Assembly (NCBI GenBank): GCA_026710155.1
Contig: JAPORQ010000006.1
Coordinates: forward strand, 1 to 64,000
Source: Paracoccaceae bacterium
GTDB lineage: Bacteria > Pseudomonadota > Alphaproteobacteria > Rhodobacterales > Rhodobacteraceae
DNA: 64,000 nucleotides
Reading direction: 5' to 3'
Positions 47,469-56,442 of this stretch are shown in pieces; position 1 is the stretch's first letter, and each line of letters starts with the position of its first letter. The notes under the pieces were generated by a model, which was not told the DNA's origin, ran no database searches, and was given only the letters and a program-made list of their open reading frames with translations. The position numbers were made by a program, and so were the translations under genes.

Positions 47469-48242
47469 ATGTCTGAATTTATTCTTTTTAATGCCCCCCA
47501 ATCGACTTGCAGCCAACGTATCAGGTACTTGTTGCATGCCAAGGGCATCGTCTTTCAAGAGTATAAGCTGGATCTGTTTGCCGGTGATCAACTGAAAGCG
47601 GAATATCTTGCCATCAACCCTAATGGTGTCGTTCCCACATTGGTCCATGATGGACAGGCTATCATTGACAGTACTGTCATTCTTGAATATCTGGAGGATA
47701 TCTTGCCGGGCAGCCCATCATTTAGACCAGACGATCCGGTTGCCATTGCAGAGATGCGTTCGCAGATGAGATTTATTGACGAGGTACCAACTCCTGCAAT
47801 TCGTGTTCCATCCTATAATCTCGCCTTTCTTCCCCATTTTCAGGCAATGTCAGAGAAGGAGTTTCAGGATTTGTGCGACAGTAAACCCCTGAGGCGGGAA
47901 TTCCTCATGAAAATGGGTCGGACCGGCTTCCCCGACAAGGACATGGATGAAGCACTTGGTCGTTTACAAAGGGGTATCGACAGGATGGCCAAATATATCA
48001 AGGAAAATGGCGGGCCCTGGCTGTACGGAGATACCATATCCCTCTCAGACCTTGCAATCATGCCGGTTGTTGTCCGCATGGATGATATCAATTTGGGCCA
48101 TCTATGGGACAAGTATCCCACAATCAACTCATGGCTTGAGCTGATTCAAGAGACCACGTCTTACAAGGCTACCTATTACCAAGGTTCTCTACTCACGGAG
48201 AAATACCCCCATCTGGCCAAACTTAAACAGAAAACCTGTTGA
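47469..48242 (+). CDS. Glutathione S-transferase family protein
   Basis: A 257-residue GST. The thioredoxin-like N-terminus has NAPQSTCSQRIRYLLHAKG, the NPNGVVPTLVHDG loop with its cis-Pro, and DSTVILEYLED, the glutathione-gamma-glutamyl contact. The C-terminal helical domain contains LYGDTISLSDLAIMPVVVR. Placement inside a catabolic operon suggests glutathione-dependent cleavage or isomerisation of the substrate rather than detoxification. It starts 3 bases after livM. Confidence 0.88.
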   Translation: MSEFILFNAPQSTCSQRIRYLLHAKGIVFQEYKLDLFAGDQLKAEYLAINPNGVVPTLVHDGQAIIDSTVILEYLEDILPGSPSFRPDDPVAIAEMRSQMRFIDEVPTPAIRVPSYNLAFLPHFQAMSEKEFQDLCDSKPLRREFLMKMGRTGFPDKDMDEALGRLQRGIDRMAKYIKENGGPWLYGDTISLSDLAIMPVVVRMDDINLGHLWDKYPTINSWLELIQETTSYKATYYQGSLLTEKYPHLAKLKQKTC

Positions 48243-48345
48243 CCTGTTTGATGTTTTGTTCAGATTGGACAGATTATGCACTGGATTTAGCCCTGATCAA
48301 GCACACCTAATATTTATTGAACTATTTTAGTAAAGGATATTACTG

Positions 48346-49644
48346 ATGAACCGAGCACTTACACCCAATGTGTTGGTACCTGCAGATCTTAAACCAAACT
48401 GGAACTGGGAAGACCGACTACCTGCCTGGGGACATACCAATACCGACTTTGAGCGACGTGTGGATTTCGACCGGCTGCGTCGCTATCGACTTTCTCGTGC
48501 AAGGCAAGCCCTGACAAACAGCAATTGTGGATCACTTTTGCTTTTTGACGTCAACAATATCCGCTATGTCTCAGCCACCAAGATTGGGGAATGGGAGCGT
48601 GACAAAATGTGTCGTTTCTGTCTGCTGACAGGTGACGAATCCCCCTATGTCTGGGACTTTGGATCAGCTGCCGTCCACCATCGGAAATATTCCGACTGGT
48701 TGCTTCCCGATCATTGCCGTGCTGGTGTTGTTGGCATGAGAGGAACGATCCCGCCAAGTTTTGGCTTGATGAAACACTATGCCGAAGAGATTGCTGATCT
48801 GATCCGGAAAGCCGGCATGGCCGATATGCCGGTTGGTGTTGATTATGCTGAAACGGCAATGTTTCATGTCTTGCAGGAAGCCGGATTGAATTTGGTGGAT
48901 GGCCAACAAGTCATGCTTTCGGCACGTGAAATCAAGAATTGGGACGAGATTCAGCTTCTGACCCAAGCGGCCAGCATGGTGGACGGAACCTACCACATGA
49001 TCTACGAGAACCTGAAACCCGGTGTCCGAGAAAACGACATCGTAGCCTTGGCCAACAAGATGCTCTATGAAATGGGCAGTGACGATGTTGAAGCCATCAA
49101 TGCCATTTCGGGGGAAAGATGCAACCCGCATCCACATAATTTCACAGACCGCTATTTCCGTCCGGGAGATCAGGCTTTCTTTGACATACTGCAATCCTAT
49201 CAGGGCTATCGAACGTGTTATTATCGAACCTTCAACATAGGGCGAGCCACACCTTCTCAGAATGATGCCTATATCAAGGCACGTGAATGGCTTGATGCTG
49301 CCATCCAGGCCATAAGACCCGGGGTAACCACGGACGCTGTTGCCAGGCTTTGGCCAACAGCAGAATCCATTGGCTTTCCAAATGAACTGGCTGCCTTCGG
49401 TCTGCAATTTGGGCATGGGCTGGGTTTGGCTCTGCATGAACGACCAATCATAAGTCGTGCTGTGAGTCTTGATAATCCGATGGAGATTCAAACCGGCATG
49501 GTATTTGCCTTGGAAACCTACTGTCCGGCCGATGACGGGTATTCTGCGGCTAGAATCGAAGAGGAAGTTGTCGTGACGGATAAGGGTTGTGAGGTCATAT
49601 CGCTTTTCCCAGCAGAGGAACTTCCCATTGCCAGTCGATATTGA
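48346..49644 (+). CDS. M24-family (creatinase/prolidase-fold) protein with altered metal site
   Basis: A 432-residue protein with a creatinase-like N-terminal domain (GSLLLFDVNNIRYVSATKIG) and an M24 pita-bread domain. The His in GHGLGLALHE and the Glu ligands in FALETYCP and RIEEEVVV are present. Of the Asp ligands, only the first (AFFDILQSYQ) remains; the second is replaced (CYYRTFNIG where related proteins have VDISR). The family includes non-peptidase enzymes such as DMSP lyase DddP. Its role here is unknown, but its place in the operon points to the catabolic route. Confidence 0.75.
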   Translation: MNRALTPNVLVPADLKPNWNWEDRLPAWGHTNTDFERRVDFDRLRRYRLSRARQALTNSNCGSLLLFDVNNIRYVSATKIGEWERDKMCRFCLLTGDESPYVWDFGSAAVHHRKYSDWLLPDHCRAGVVGMRGTIPPSFGLMKHYAEEIADLIRKAGMADMPVGVDYAETAMFHVLQEAGLNLVDGQQVMLSAREIKNWDEIQLLTQAASMVDGTYHMIYENLKPGVRENDIVALANKMLYEMGSDDVEAINAISGERCNPHPHNFTDRYFRPGDQAFFDILQSYQGYRTCYYRTFNIGRATPSQNDAYIKAREWLDAAIQAIRPGVTTDAVARLWPTAESIGFPNELAAFGLQFGHGLGLALHERPIISRAVSLDNPMEIQTGMVFALETYCPADDGYSAARIEEEVVVTDKGCEVISLFPAEELPIASRY

Positions 49645-49667
49645 TCCATGATATTCGAGATCACCAG

Positions 49668-50693
49668 ATGACCAAGTCAGTTCGAAAAAATACCGAACAA
49701 TTCCTGCATTTATATAAGCAGATGGTCCGTATACGTACCTTTGAGGAGAATGCCAACCAGTTGTACCTCAATGCCAAGATGCCGGGCCTGACCCATATGT
49801 ATATTGGTCAGGAAGCTGTTGCCGTTGGAGTTTGTGAAGCATTGGAAAATACCGATCGAATTACTTCGACTCATCGTGGCCATGGTCATTGTCTTGCCAA
49901 AGGTGCCAAATTCAAGCAAATGTTTTGTGAACTGCTTGGCAAGGCTGAGGGTTACTGCCGGGGTAAAGGTGGATCAATGCACATTGCCGATCAGGACAAT
50001 GGCAATCTGGGTGCCAATGCCATCGTCGGTGGCTCCATGGGCATAGCAACCGGTGCGGCCCTTTCGGCAAAATTGCTTGATACCAAGACTGTGACAGTTT
50101 GCTTTTTTGGTGATGGGGCAACAGCCCAGGGCCTATGGTATGAAGTCATGAATATGGCTGCCCTTTGGCAACTGCCTGTCATCTATGCCTGTGAAAACAA
50201 TGGCTATTCCGAATATACCCCAACCAGCGAAATTGCAGCAGGCTCCCTTAAGGCAAGGGCCGAAGCCTTTGGTATTGAATCACACAAGGTTGACGGACAG
50301 GATGTTCTGGCGGTTCATACCCTCACCCAGGGTTTGGTCAACAGGTTGCGTAATGGCGAGGGACCCTTTTTTATTGAATTGGAGACATACCGATATCATG
50401 GTCATCATGTCGGTGATATCAACCGCAGTTATTACCGCACCAAGGATGAAGAGACGGCTTGGCAGAAGGATCGCGACCCGATTACCAATTTTGGCAGATG
50501 GCTTGAAGAACAGGACATTGCAAACTCTGAGGAACTGTCCGAAATTGCAAGTAACATTCATGCCGAGGCTGATGAAGCCGTTCGATACGCAATTGATGCA
50601 CCGTATCCGAATCATGGCGAGGTTGATACCCATGTCTTTGCTGGAGTGAAGCATGCCCTGCCCTATATCAGTGGAGGCCGGATTGGATCATGA
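49668..50693 (+). CDS. 2-Oxoacid (pyruvate/acetoin-type) dehydrogenase E1 alpha
   Basis: A 341-residue thiamine-pyrophosphate enzyme subunit. The TPP motif GDGATAQGLWYEVMNMA with its closing NN (ACENNGYSEY) is intact, and the N-terminus has FEENANQLY and STHRGHGHCLAKG, as in acetoin and pyruvate E1 alpha chains. The ATG at 49668 is preferred to an in-frame TTG at 49641. It overlaps the E1 beta frame by up to 41 bases. Confidence 0.9.
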   Translation: MTKSVRKNTEQFLHLYKQMVRIRTFEENANQLYLNAKMPGLTHMYIGQEAVAVGVCEALENTDRITSTHRGHGHCLAKGAKFKQMFCELLGKAEGYCRGKGGSMHIADQDNGNLGANAIVGGSMGIATGAALSAKLLDTKTVTVCFFGDGATAQGLWYEVMNMAALWQLPVIYACENNGYSEYTPTSEIAAGSLKARAEAFGIESHKVDGQDVLAVHTLTQGLVNRLRNGEGPFFIELETYRYHGHHVGDINRSYYRTKDEETAWQKDRDPITNFGRWLEEQDIANSEELSEIASNIHAEADEAVRYAIDAPYPNHGEVDTHVFAGVKHALPYISGGRIGS

Positions 50694-51681
50694 AATTACC
50701 CATTCACAGGCCGTGAATGAGGCCATTGCCGAGGAAATGCGACGTGATTCAACCGTCATCCTGCTGGGTGAGGATGTAGCCGAGGCCGGTACCCCCTTTA
50801 AGGTCCTGTCCGGTCTTGTCGAGGAATTTGGAACTGAAAGGGTTATTGATACGCCGATTGCCGAACCTGGATTCATGGGAATCGCGGTTGGTGCAGCCAT
50901 GACGGGCATGCGTCCAATCGTGGACATCATGTTTGGTGATTTTCTGTTTCTCATCATGGATCAATTGTGCAACCAGGCGGCCAAGACACACTATATGTCG
51001 GGTGGCAAACTGAATGTTCCGCTGGTGGTCAGGACCAATCTTGGTGCAACGCGTCGTTCGGCAGCCCAGCACAGTCAATCGCTGCATGCCTTGGTAGCCC
51101 ACATTCCGGGATTAAAGATAGCACTACCAGCGACACCCTATGAAGCCAAGGGGCTGCTGAAAACTGCGATAAGAGATGACAACCCGGTCGTCATATTTGA
51201 AGATAAGCTGAGCTATCAAATGAAGGGTAATGTCCCTGAAGAGGAATACCTTATCGAATTTGGCCAAGCCAATCTGCTTCGTGAAGGCAGTGATGTGACC
51301 CTGATCGGTACTTCTTCCATGGTTCAAACATGTCAGGCAGCTGCCGACTTGCTGGCTGAAGAAGGAATTTCTGCCGAAGTTCTGGATCCACGAACAATAG
51401 TACCTCTGGACGAAACGGCAATCCTTGAGAGTGTCAGGAAAACTTCTCGAGCAGTGGTTATTGACGAGGGTCATCAAAATTATGGAGTTACGGCCGAGAT
51501 TGCTGCACGGATTTCCGAAAAGGCCTTTTATCATTTGGACGCACCGGTCATCCGTCTTGGTGCCATGGATGTACCCGTTCCCTTCTCACCCGCTCTGGAA
51601 GACTTGACCGTTCCTACACCGAAACTTGTTGCCAGGAAGTCACTTTCCATCTGTCGTGGAGAATTGGTTCATGATGCATGA
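50653..51681 (+). CDS. 2-Oxoacid (pyruvate/acetoin-type) dehydrogenase E1 beta
   Basis: A 342-residue transketolase-like subunit with LLGEDVAEAGTPFKVLSGL, RVIDTPIAEPGFMGIAVGAA and the C-terminal VIDEGHQNYGVTAEI. It partners E1 alpha to form the decarboxylating alpha2-beta2 unit. The ATG at 50653 overlaps E1 alpha by 41 bases; a TTG at 50683 with GGAGG before it is an equally possible start. No E3 gene is in the window. Confidence 0.9.
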   Translation: MPCPISVEAGLDHEITHSQAVNEAIAEEMRRDSTVILLGEDVAEAGTPFKVLSGLVEEFGTERVIDTPIAEPGFMGIAVGAAMTGMRPIVDIMFGDFLFLIMDQLCNQAAKTHYMSGGKLNVPLVVRTNLGATRRSAAQHSQSLHALVAHIPGLKIALPATPYEAKGLLKTAIRDDNPVVIFEDKLSYQMKGNVPEEEYLIEFGQANLLREGSDVTLIGTSSMVQTCQAAADLLAEEGISAEVLDPRTIVPLDETAILESVRKTSRAVVIDEGHQNYGVTAEIAARISEKAFYHLDAPVIRLGAMDVPVPFSPALEDLTVPTPKLVARKSLSICRGELVHDA

Positions 51682-52666
51682 GATCATCATGCCTGCCTTG
51701 GGCATGACCCAGGATTCAGGTCGGATTATCTCCTGGAAAAAACGGGTTGGTGATGAAATAGCTCTAGGTGACATCCTCATGGAAGTGGAAACCGACAAGA
51801 CCACCATGGAAGTGGAAGCACAGCATTCCGGCTTTCTTGCCAAATTATTTTCCGAAGAGGGAACCGATGTACCGGTTGGTGAAGTTATTGCGATAATTTC
51901 AGATACGGAAACAGATGGTGAAATTCCCGAATCCTCAAGCCCATCCAAACCAGACAAGGAAACTAAATCTCCAGCAAGTCCACTGGTAGGAGTTCCAGAG
52001 CCTGAAATGCCAAGTCTCCCTAAAACACCTATCGTCGACAGGAACAACACATATGGCAAGATTTTAGCGTCCCCAAAGGCAAAGCGACTGGCTGGTGAAC
52101 ATGGTTTTGATCTGGGTTATCTTGTCCAGTTGGGGCTACCACAGCCTTATCATGTTTCGGACCTCAAGGAGTTTGAATCCATACCACCTGATCATGCACC
52201 AGGCATCGAAATATATGTTCGTGCTGAAGTGGATGGTACGGCATTCCGGGACTTTGGTGAATTGATAAATAACAGAGCAGATTTACCGATCACGGTAGCA
52301 ATGGCTGCATTTGCCGCCCGGTCATATCAGGAAGTGCTCGGGGCAAGGGATGTTGTGGTACAGGTGGATACCATATCCAAGACGACTATTTCTTACATTG
52401 TACCCGAGTTTGCCTGTCTAAGTAAAATTGTCCAGACCGATGAAGCGAGACTGCCGGACCTGATTATCACCGATCTTACACACTTAAGATTTTCAAGCCT
52501 GAAGTGCGACCCTGCATTGGTACCCAACTTTTCCATCGGAGTGAAGGGGGACAGTATTGAAGTTATGCTGATATCACCCAAAGGTTCTTTGGATCAACTC
52601 CAGCTCGTCAATTGCATGGAAGGTTTTATCAACAGGTTGGAAGAACCCCTGATGTATTTGCTTTGA
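51671..52666 (+). CDS. Lipoyl-domain E2-like protein without a normal catalytic domain
   Basis: A 331-residue protein. Residues 1-80 are a lipoyl domain with the modified Lys at about K43 (VETDKTTMEVEA). A proline-rich linker follows, then a peripheral-subunit-binding segment (ILASPKAKRLAGEHGFDLG, about 131-149). The last 150 residues resemble a shortened acyltransferase core, and the HxxxDG catalytic motif is not visible. Residue-level loss is seen; that it cannot transfer acyl groups is inference. The start at 51671 overlaps E1 beta. Confidence 0.8.
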   Translation: MMHEIIMPALGMTQDSGRIISWKKRVGDEIALGDILMEVETDKTTMEVEAQHSGFLAKLFSEEGTDVPVGEVIAIISDTETDGEIPESSSPSKPDKETKSPASPLVGVPEPEMPSLPKTPIVDRNNTYGKILASPKAKRLAGEHGFDLGYLVQLGLPQPYHVSDLKEFESIPPDHAPGIEIYVRAEVDGTAFRDFGELINNRADLPITVAMAAFAARSYQEVLGARDVVVQVDTISKTTISYIVPEFACLSKIVQTDEARLPDLIITDLTHLRFSSLKCDPALVPNFSIGVKGDSIEVMLISPKGSLDQLQLVNCMEGFINRLEEPLMYLL

Positions 52667-52697
52667 GAAGTAGTTTATGCGATTACTCGAAAATATG

Positions 52698-52717
52698 ATT
52701 TGAGTTCCACCTCAAAT
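52698..52717 (+). terminator. Weak hairpin after the E2-like gene
   Basis: ATTTGAG/CTCAAAT with a 6-base loop lies 32 bases beyond the stop. No U-run follows it, so termination here is uncertain. Confidence 0.3.
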
Positions 52718-52875
52718 ACTGTAAAAAAATAGCAACTTCCATTTTCCTCCCATGGCAAGAGATTTTGATGCCGCTTGGTATCCTTGATAGAAACAATTTA
52801 TCAATTTTTTGATGATATTTGGTCCATATTTGACAGGATATTGGATTTCAAAATGATTTGATAGAAGTTACAAAA

Positions 52876-52909
52876 CAATGTAATTTGTTATTAGATTGAC
52901 ATTACATTG
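52876..52909. promoter_or_regulatory. Inverted repeat before the SAF-domain oxidoreductase gene
   Basis: CAATGTAAT (52876-52884) and ATTACATTG (52901-52909) are perfect 9-base inverted repeats with a 16-base spacer, in the 309-base gene-free stretch 52667-52975. It is a candidate operator; the regulator is not identified. A TTGACA overlaps the second half (52897-52902). Confidence 0.4.
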
Positions 52910-52975
52910 ATTATATGCGTTCTGAATTTAGACAGGCCATATTCATTAAATTAACTGGAGTAGGGATTTTTACAA

Positions 52976-54289
52976 TTGACTAATGTTTCTTTGACAGGTC
53001 TGGCAAAGGACCTAAGAGTACGCCAGGAAGAAAACAACCCCGTCCGGATAGGATTGATTGGTTGTGGTGAAATGGGTACGGATATTGTTGTTCGTACCGC
53101 ACACATGGATGGGGTAGCGGTGGTTGCCATAGCGGATCACAAAACAAAAGCCGGGGTGGCTGCATTGAACTATGCCCATAATTCTGAAGTACCCAGTAAA
53201 ATTGCCACTTCTGCATCCGACATCAACCGGATAATCGAAAATGGATCTGTTGCCATTACCGAAGATCCCCTGAATATAATCCAGAGTAATGTGGTGGATG
53301 TCATCATTGAGGCAACTGGCATTCCCAATGTTGGAGCCGAATACGGCGTCAAGTCAATACAAGAGGGCAAGCATCTGGTAATGATGAATGTCGAGGCTGA
53401 TGTAACCATTGGACCGATGTTGAAGAAACTCGCTGATGATCATGGCGTAATCTATTCACTGGGTGCTGGCGATGAGCCTTCGGCCTGTATGGAACTCATT
53501 GAGTTCGTAACGGCCATTGGCCATAAGGTGGTTGCTGCGGGCAAGGGTAAAAACAATCCCCTGCGTTTTGATGCCATTCCTGATGATTACCGTGAAGAGG
53601 CTTTGGCCAGAAACATGAACCCACGCATGTTGGTGGAGTTCGTCGAAGGGTCGAAAACCATGGTTGAAATGGCTGCCATCGCCAATGCCACAGGCCTTGT
53701 TCCGGATATCCCAGGAATGCACGGACCGAACGTGGGACCTGATGAGTTGGCCAAGGTCTTGATTCCCAAGGAACATGGAGGTCTCCTGTCCGCTCCAGGA
53801 CGGGTGGACTTTTCAGTGGGCAAGGGAATTGCACCAGGTGTTTTTGTCATTATTGAGGCCGAACATCCGCGCATTCATGAACGGATGAGTGATCTTAAAA
53901 TGGGAGATGGTCCTTATTTCTCCCTGCTTAGACCGTTTCATTTAACGTCCCTTGAGGTTCCGCTAACCTGTGCCAGAGCTGTTCTTTACAACAAGGCAGA
54001 CATGGTTCCCAATCCGGTTCCAAGTGCAGAGGTTTGTGCCGTAGCCAAAAAAGACCTCAACCCTGGGGAAATACTGGGTCAGATAGGTGAATACGACTAT
54101 CGCGCCGTTACCTACAGGGCTGATGAAGCCAGGGTTGAAAAAGCCGTACCTTGCGGTTTGCTGGAAAAAGCCAGGGTCAAGCAACCCATCAGAAAGGGCT
54201 CATTGATCACGACACACAATGTGGATTATGTGCAGGATAGTTATATCGCGAAACTTCGTGCGAAACAGGACAGTTTGATTGGTCTTTAA
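52976..54289 (+). CDS. NAD(P)-dependent oxidoreductase with C-terminal SAF-like domain
   Basis: A 437-residue protein: an N-terminal Rossmann fold (IGLIGCGEMGTDIVVR, about 24-40), a homoserine-dehydrogenase-like middle (VEADVTIGPMLKKLADDHG, LGAGDEPSACMELI), and a C-terminal SAF-like segment (PSAEVCAVAKKDLNPGEILG, about 350-420). Members are often annotated as oxidoreductases of unknown sugar or hydroxyacid substrate. The start is TTG at 52976 with GGAGTAGGGA before it. It overlaps the converging permease gene by 4 bases at its end. Confidence 0.8.
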   Translation: MTNVSLTGLAKDLRVRQEENNPVRIGLIGCGEMGTDIVVRTAHMDGVAVVAIADHKTKAGVAALNYAHNSEVPSKIATSASDINRIIENGSVAITEDPLNIIQSNVVDVIIEATGIPNVGAEYGVKSIQEGKHLVMMNVEADVTIGPMLKKLADDHGVIYSLGAGDEPSACMELIEFVTAIGHKVVAAGKGKNNPLRFDAIPDDYREEALARNMNPRMLVEFVEGSKTMVEMAAIANATGLVPDIPGMHGPNVGPDELAKVLIPKEHGGLLSAPGRVDFSVGKGIAPGVFVIIEAEHPRIHERMSDLKMGDGPYFSLLRPFHLTSLEVPLTCARAVLYNKADMVPNPVPSAEVCAVAKKDLNPGEILGQIGEYDYRAVTYRADEARVEKAVPCGLLEKARVKQPIRKGSLITTHNVDYVQDSYIAKLRAKQDSLIGL

Positions 54290-55077
54290 GGCTTCTGTCG
54301 AAGATGACTTTCCAGCTTTCTCAACATCAATGACAAGGAAATTGTCATCACGAGATATATCAAAGCCACAACATTGTAGGTTTCAAAGTATCGGAAATTT
54401 CCTGCTGCCGTAACCTTGCCAAGTTGGGTGATATCCAAAACCCCCAAAACGGAAACAAGTGAGCTGTCCTTGACCATGGCAACAAAATCATTGCCCAGAG
54501 GAGGCAGGATTGTTTTTATCGCCTGTGGAAAAACAATAAGCCTGAAGCGTTGCCAGGAATTGAGACCCAACGAAAGCGAAGCTTCAATCTGACCTTGGGG
54601 AACTGACAACAGGCCTGCCCTGAATACTTCTGCAATAAAGGCTGAATAACCAATGGTAAGTGCCAGAATTGCCCTCCACAATAACGAAAAATCTCTGGTT
54701 CTTGCAAGTTCCAGACCCAAAAACTCCGCAATATGGTTCCAGCCCATTACCAGGGCGGGGGCAAATACAAAGGCTACATAAAGCAACAAGACCAAAATAG
54801 GAACACCTCTGACTACCTCTATGTAAAGCCTCGCAAATTGCCTGAGTAAAAGATATTTGGATAAACTGGCCAAGGCCAATAGTAAACCGATAACCGAGGC
54901 CATGAAAAAGGCCACCAAGGTAACGAAAATGGTGATGTATATCCCGGTCGATAGAGCATTCAATACCTTGGTATAAATCTCGTTTGAGAGTATCTGAAAA
55001 AAGGCAAAAAGGCCAATTCCCCCGGTGATGACTAACCACCAGGGGAAATCTTCCTTTTGTCGGTCTCCGTGCCCCAT
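54286..55077 (-). CDS. Polar-amino-acid ABC permease (HisM/GlnP type)
   Basis: A 263-residue permease with about five hydrophobic segments. The EAA loop reads QIEASLSLGLNSWQRFRLIV and then FPQAIKTILPPLGND. It belongs to the binding protein gene just upstream, but no ATPase gene is next to the two; a shared ATPase elsewhere would be needed. Its end overlaps the SAF-domain gene by 4 bases on the opposite strand. Confidence 0.9.
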   Translation of the reverse strand: MGHGDRQKEDFPWWLVITGGIGLFAFFQILSNEIYTKVLNALSTGIYITIFVTLVAFFMASVIGLLLALASLSKYLLLRQFARLYIEVVRGVPILVLLLYVAFVFAPALVMGWNHIAEFLGLELARTRDFSLLWRAILALTIGYSAFIAEVFRAGLLSVPQGQIEASLSLGLNSWQRFRLIVFPQAIKTILPPLGNDFVAMVKDSSLVSVLGVLDITQLGKVTAAGNFRYFETYNVVALIYLVMTISLSLMLRKLESHLRQKP

Positions 55078-55133
55078 TCAGTATTTTTGGGTGGACTTAC
55101 CCCCTCAAGGGCAAGCCTGCTAGCAAAAGGGAG

Positions 55134-55928
55134 TTATTGTCCCATCTTGTAATCAAGAAACCATTTTGTGTTCAAGGCATCAATGGAACCGGAAGCCTGC
55201 ATGGCCTTGATTGCCTCGTTCATGGGTTCAACCAAATCGGAACCCTTGGGGAATATAAATCCAAAATCCTCAGTTCCCAATGGGCTTCCTATGATTTTCA
55301 GACCACCATCCGAGGCATCGACATAACCCGCTCCAGCTGTCCCATCGGTCAGTACAAGGTCAACATCTCCCGTTTTCAAGGCCTGAACCCCTGCACCAAA
55401 GGTTTCAAACAATACAATTCTGGGATTTTGCTCATTACCATCGAGAACATCATAGACGCCAACGTAAAATGGTGTGGTACCCGGTTGGGCAGCCATCAGC
55501 AAATCGGGATCTGCAGCAAACTCCTCGGCATTGCTGAACCTGTTTTCATCGCCCCTTACCATCATGACCATTTCCGAACGCATGTAGGCGATTGAAAAAT
55601 CAACCTTTTCCATTCTGTCTTCCCGGATTGTGATACCAGTCATGCCCAAATCGAACTGGCCTTCACTTACTGCTGCGATCATGGCATCCCAACTGATATT
55701 CTCGTAGGTTATGCTGGCATTCAACAGGGAAGCAATTTCCTCCATTGCATCATATTCCCATCCGATGGCATCACCGGAATTGGGATCGATAAACTGCAGG
55801 GGCGGGTAGGCATTCTCCGTAACAACCACAATTTCCCTGCCCTCAAGGTCAGGAAGCCCCTGACCAAACACCTGGGACACATACATGACCGAAACCATAA
55901 CCAGGACTGCAAGTCTCTTAATCATCAA
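55134..55928 (-). CDS. Polar-amino-acid ABC periplasmic binding protein
   Basis: A 264-residue SBP_bac_3 protein with a signal peptide (MMIKRLAVLVMVSVMYVSQV, cleavage near FGQG). The typical core is VVTENAYPPLQFIDPNSG, IGWEYDAMEEIA and FDLGMTGITIREDRMEKVDF. It lies upstream of its permease on the same strand. Confidence 0.93.
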   Translation of the reverse strand: MMIKRLAVLVMVSVMYVSQVFGQGLPDLEGREIVVVTENAYPPLQFIDPNSGDAIGWEYDAMEEIASLLNASITYENISWDAMIAAVSEGQFDLGMTGITIREDRMEKVDFSIAYMRSEMVMMVRGDENRFSNAEEFAADPDLLMAAQPGTTPFYVGVYDVLDGNEQNPRIVLFETFGAGVQALKTGDVDLVLTDGTAGAGYVDASDGGLKIIGSPLGTEDFGFIFPKGSDLVEPMNEAIKAMQASGSIDALNTKWFLDYKMGQ

Positions 55929-56442
55929 TACCTCCTGTAATTCTTAATTTGTGTTAACTCATTAACCAATAACTGAATCCCATAGCCTAAACATTACAAG
56001 GGGATTTACTAGATAAAATTTTGGTATGGCAAGATCCCTGCCAACAATTTGGTTGTCCCGAACTTGGATTGCTGTTATCGGATCGATAATTTTCAGAACA
56101 AGGTTTAAACAGGTGAATAAGTGGGCACAGGCAATTCCAAAAAGTAATTTTCTCCAGACTGTTTCAGTATTCTTTTCGATGATGGGTAGAAGACGGTCAA
56201 GGGTTTGGTGGACAATATTGCGGGCATCATAGATGAAGGGTTGTTCTGTGATTATTACAAATTGTATCATACCATTTCCCAAAAGTAACCATCAATAGGC
56301 ATCTCCAAATTATTCTTCCAATTTGCTTGGATTCTACAGTATCAACATACCATTTGTTAATGGCCTGAAAGTGTTGTTTCTGAGATGGATGGATCGAAGA
56401 TTTTTTATATTCTGCAATGAATCATTACTTTTGAGAAAGGGT

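Noticed and set aside
48664-49491. 275-codon open frame on the minus strand
   Set aside because: Antisense to the M24 gene; a by-product of its codon pattern with no start signal.
55962-56282. 106-codon open frame on the minus strand in a gene-free gap
   Set aside because: No ribosome-binding site, no recognisable domain, and an equally long frame on the other strand; cannot be supported as a gene.
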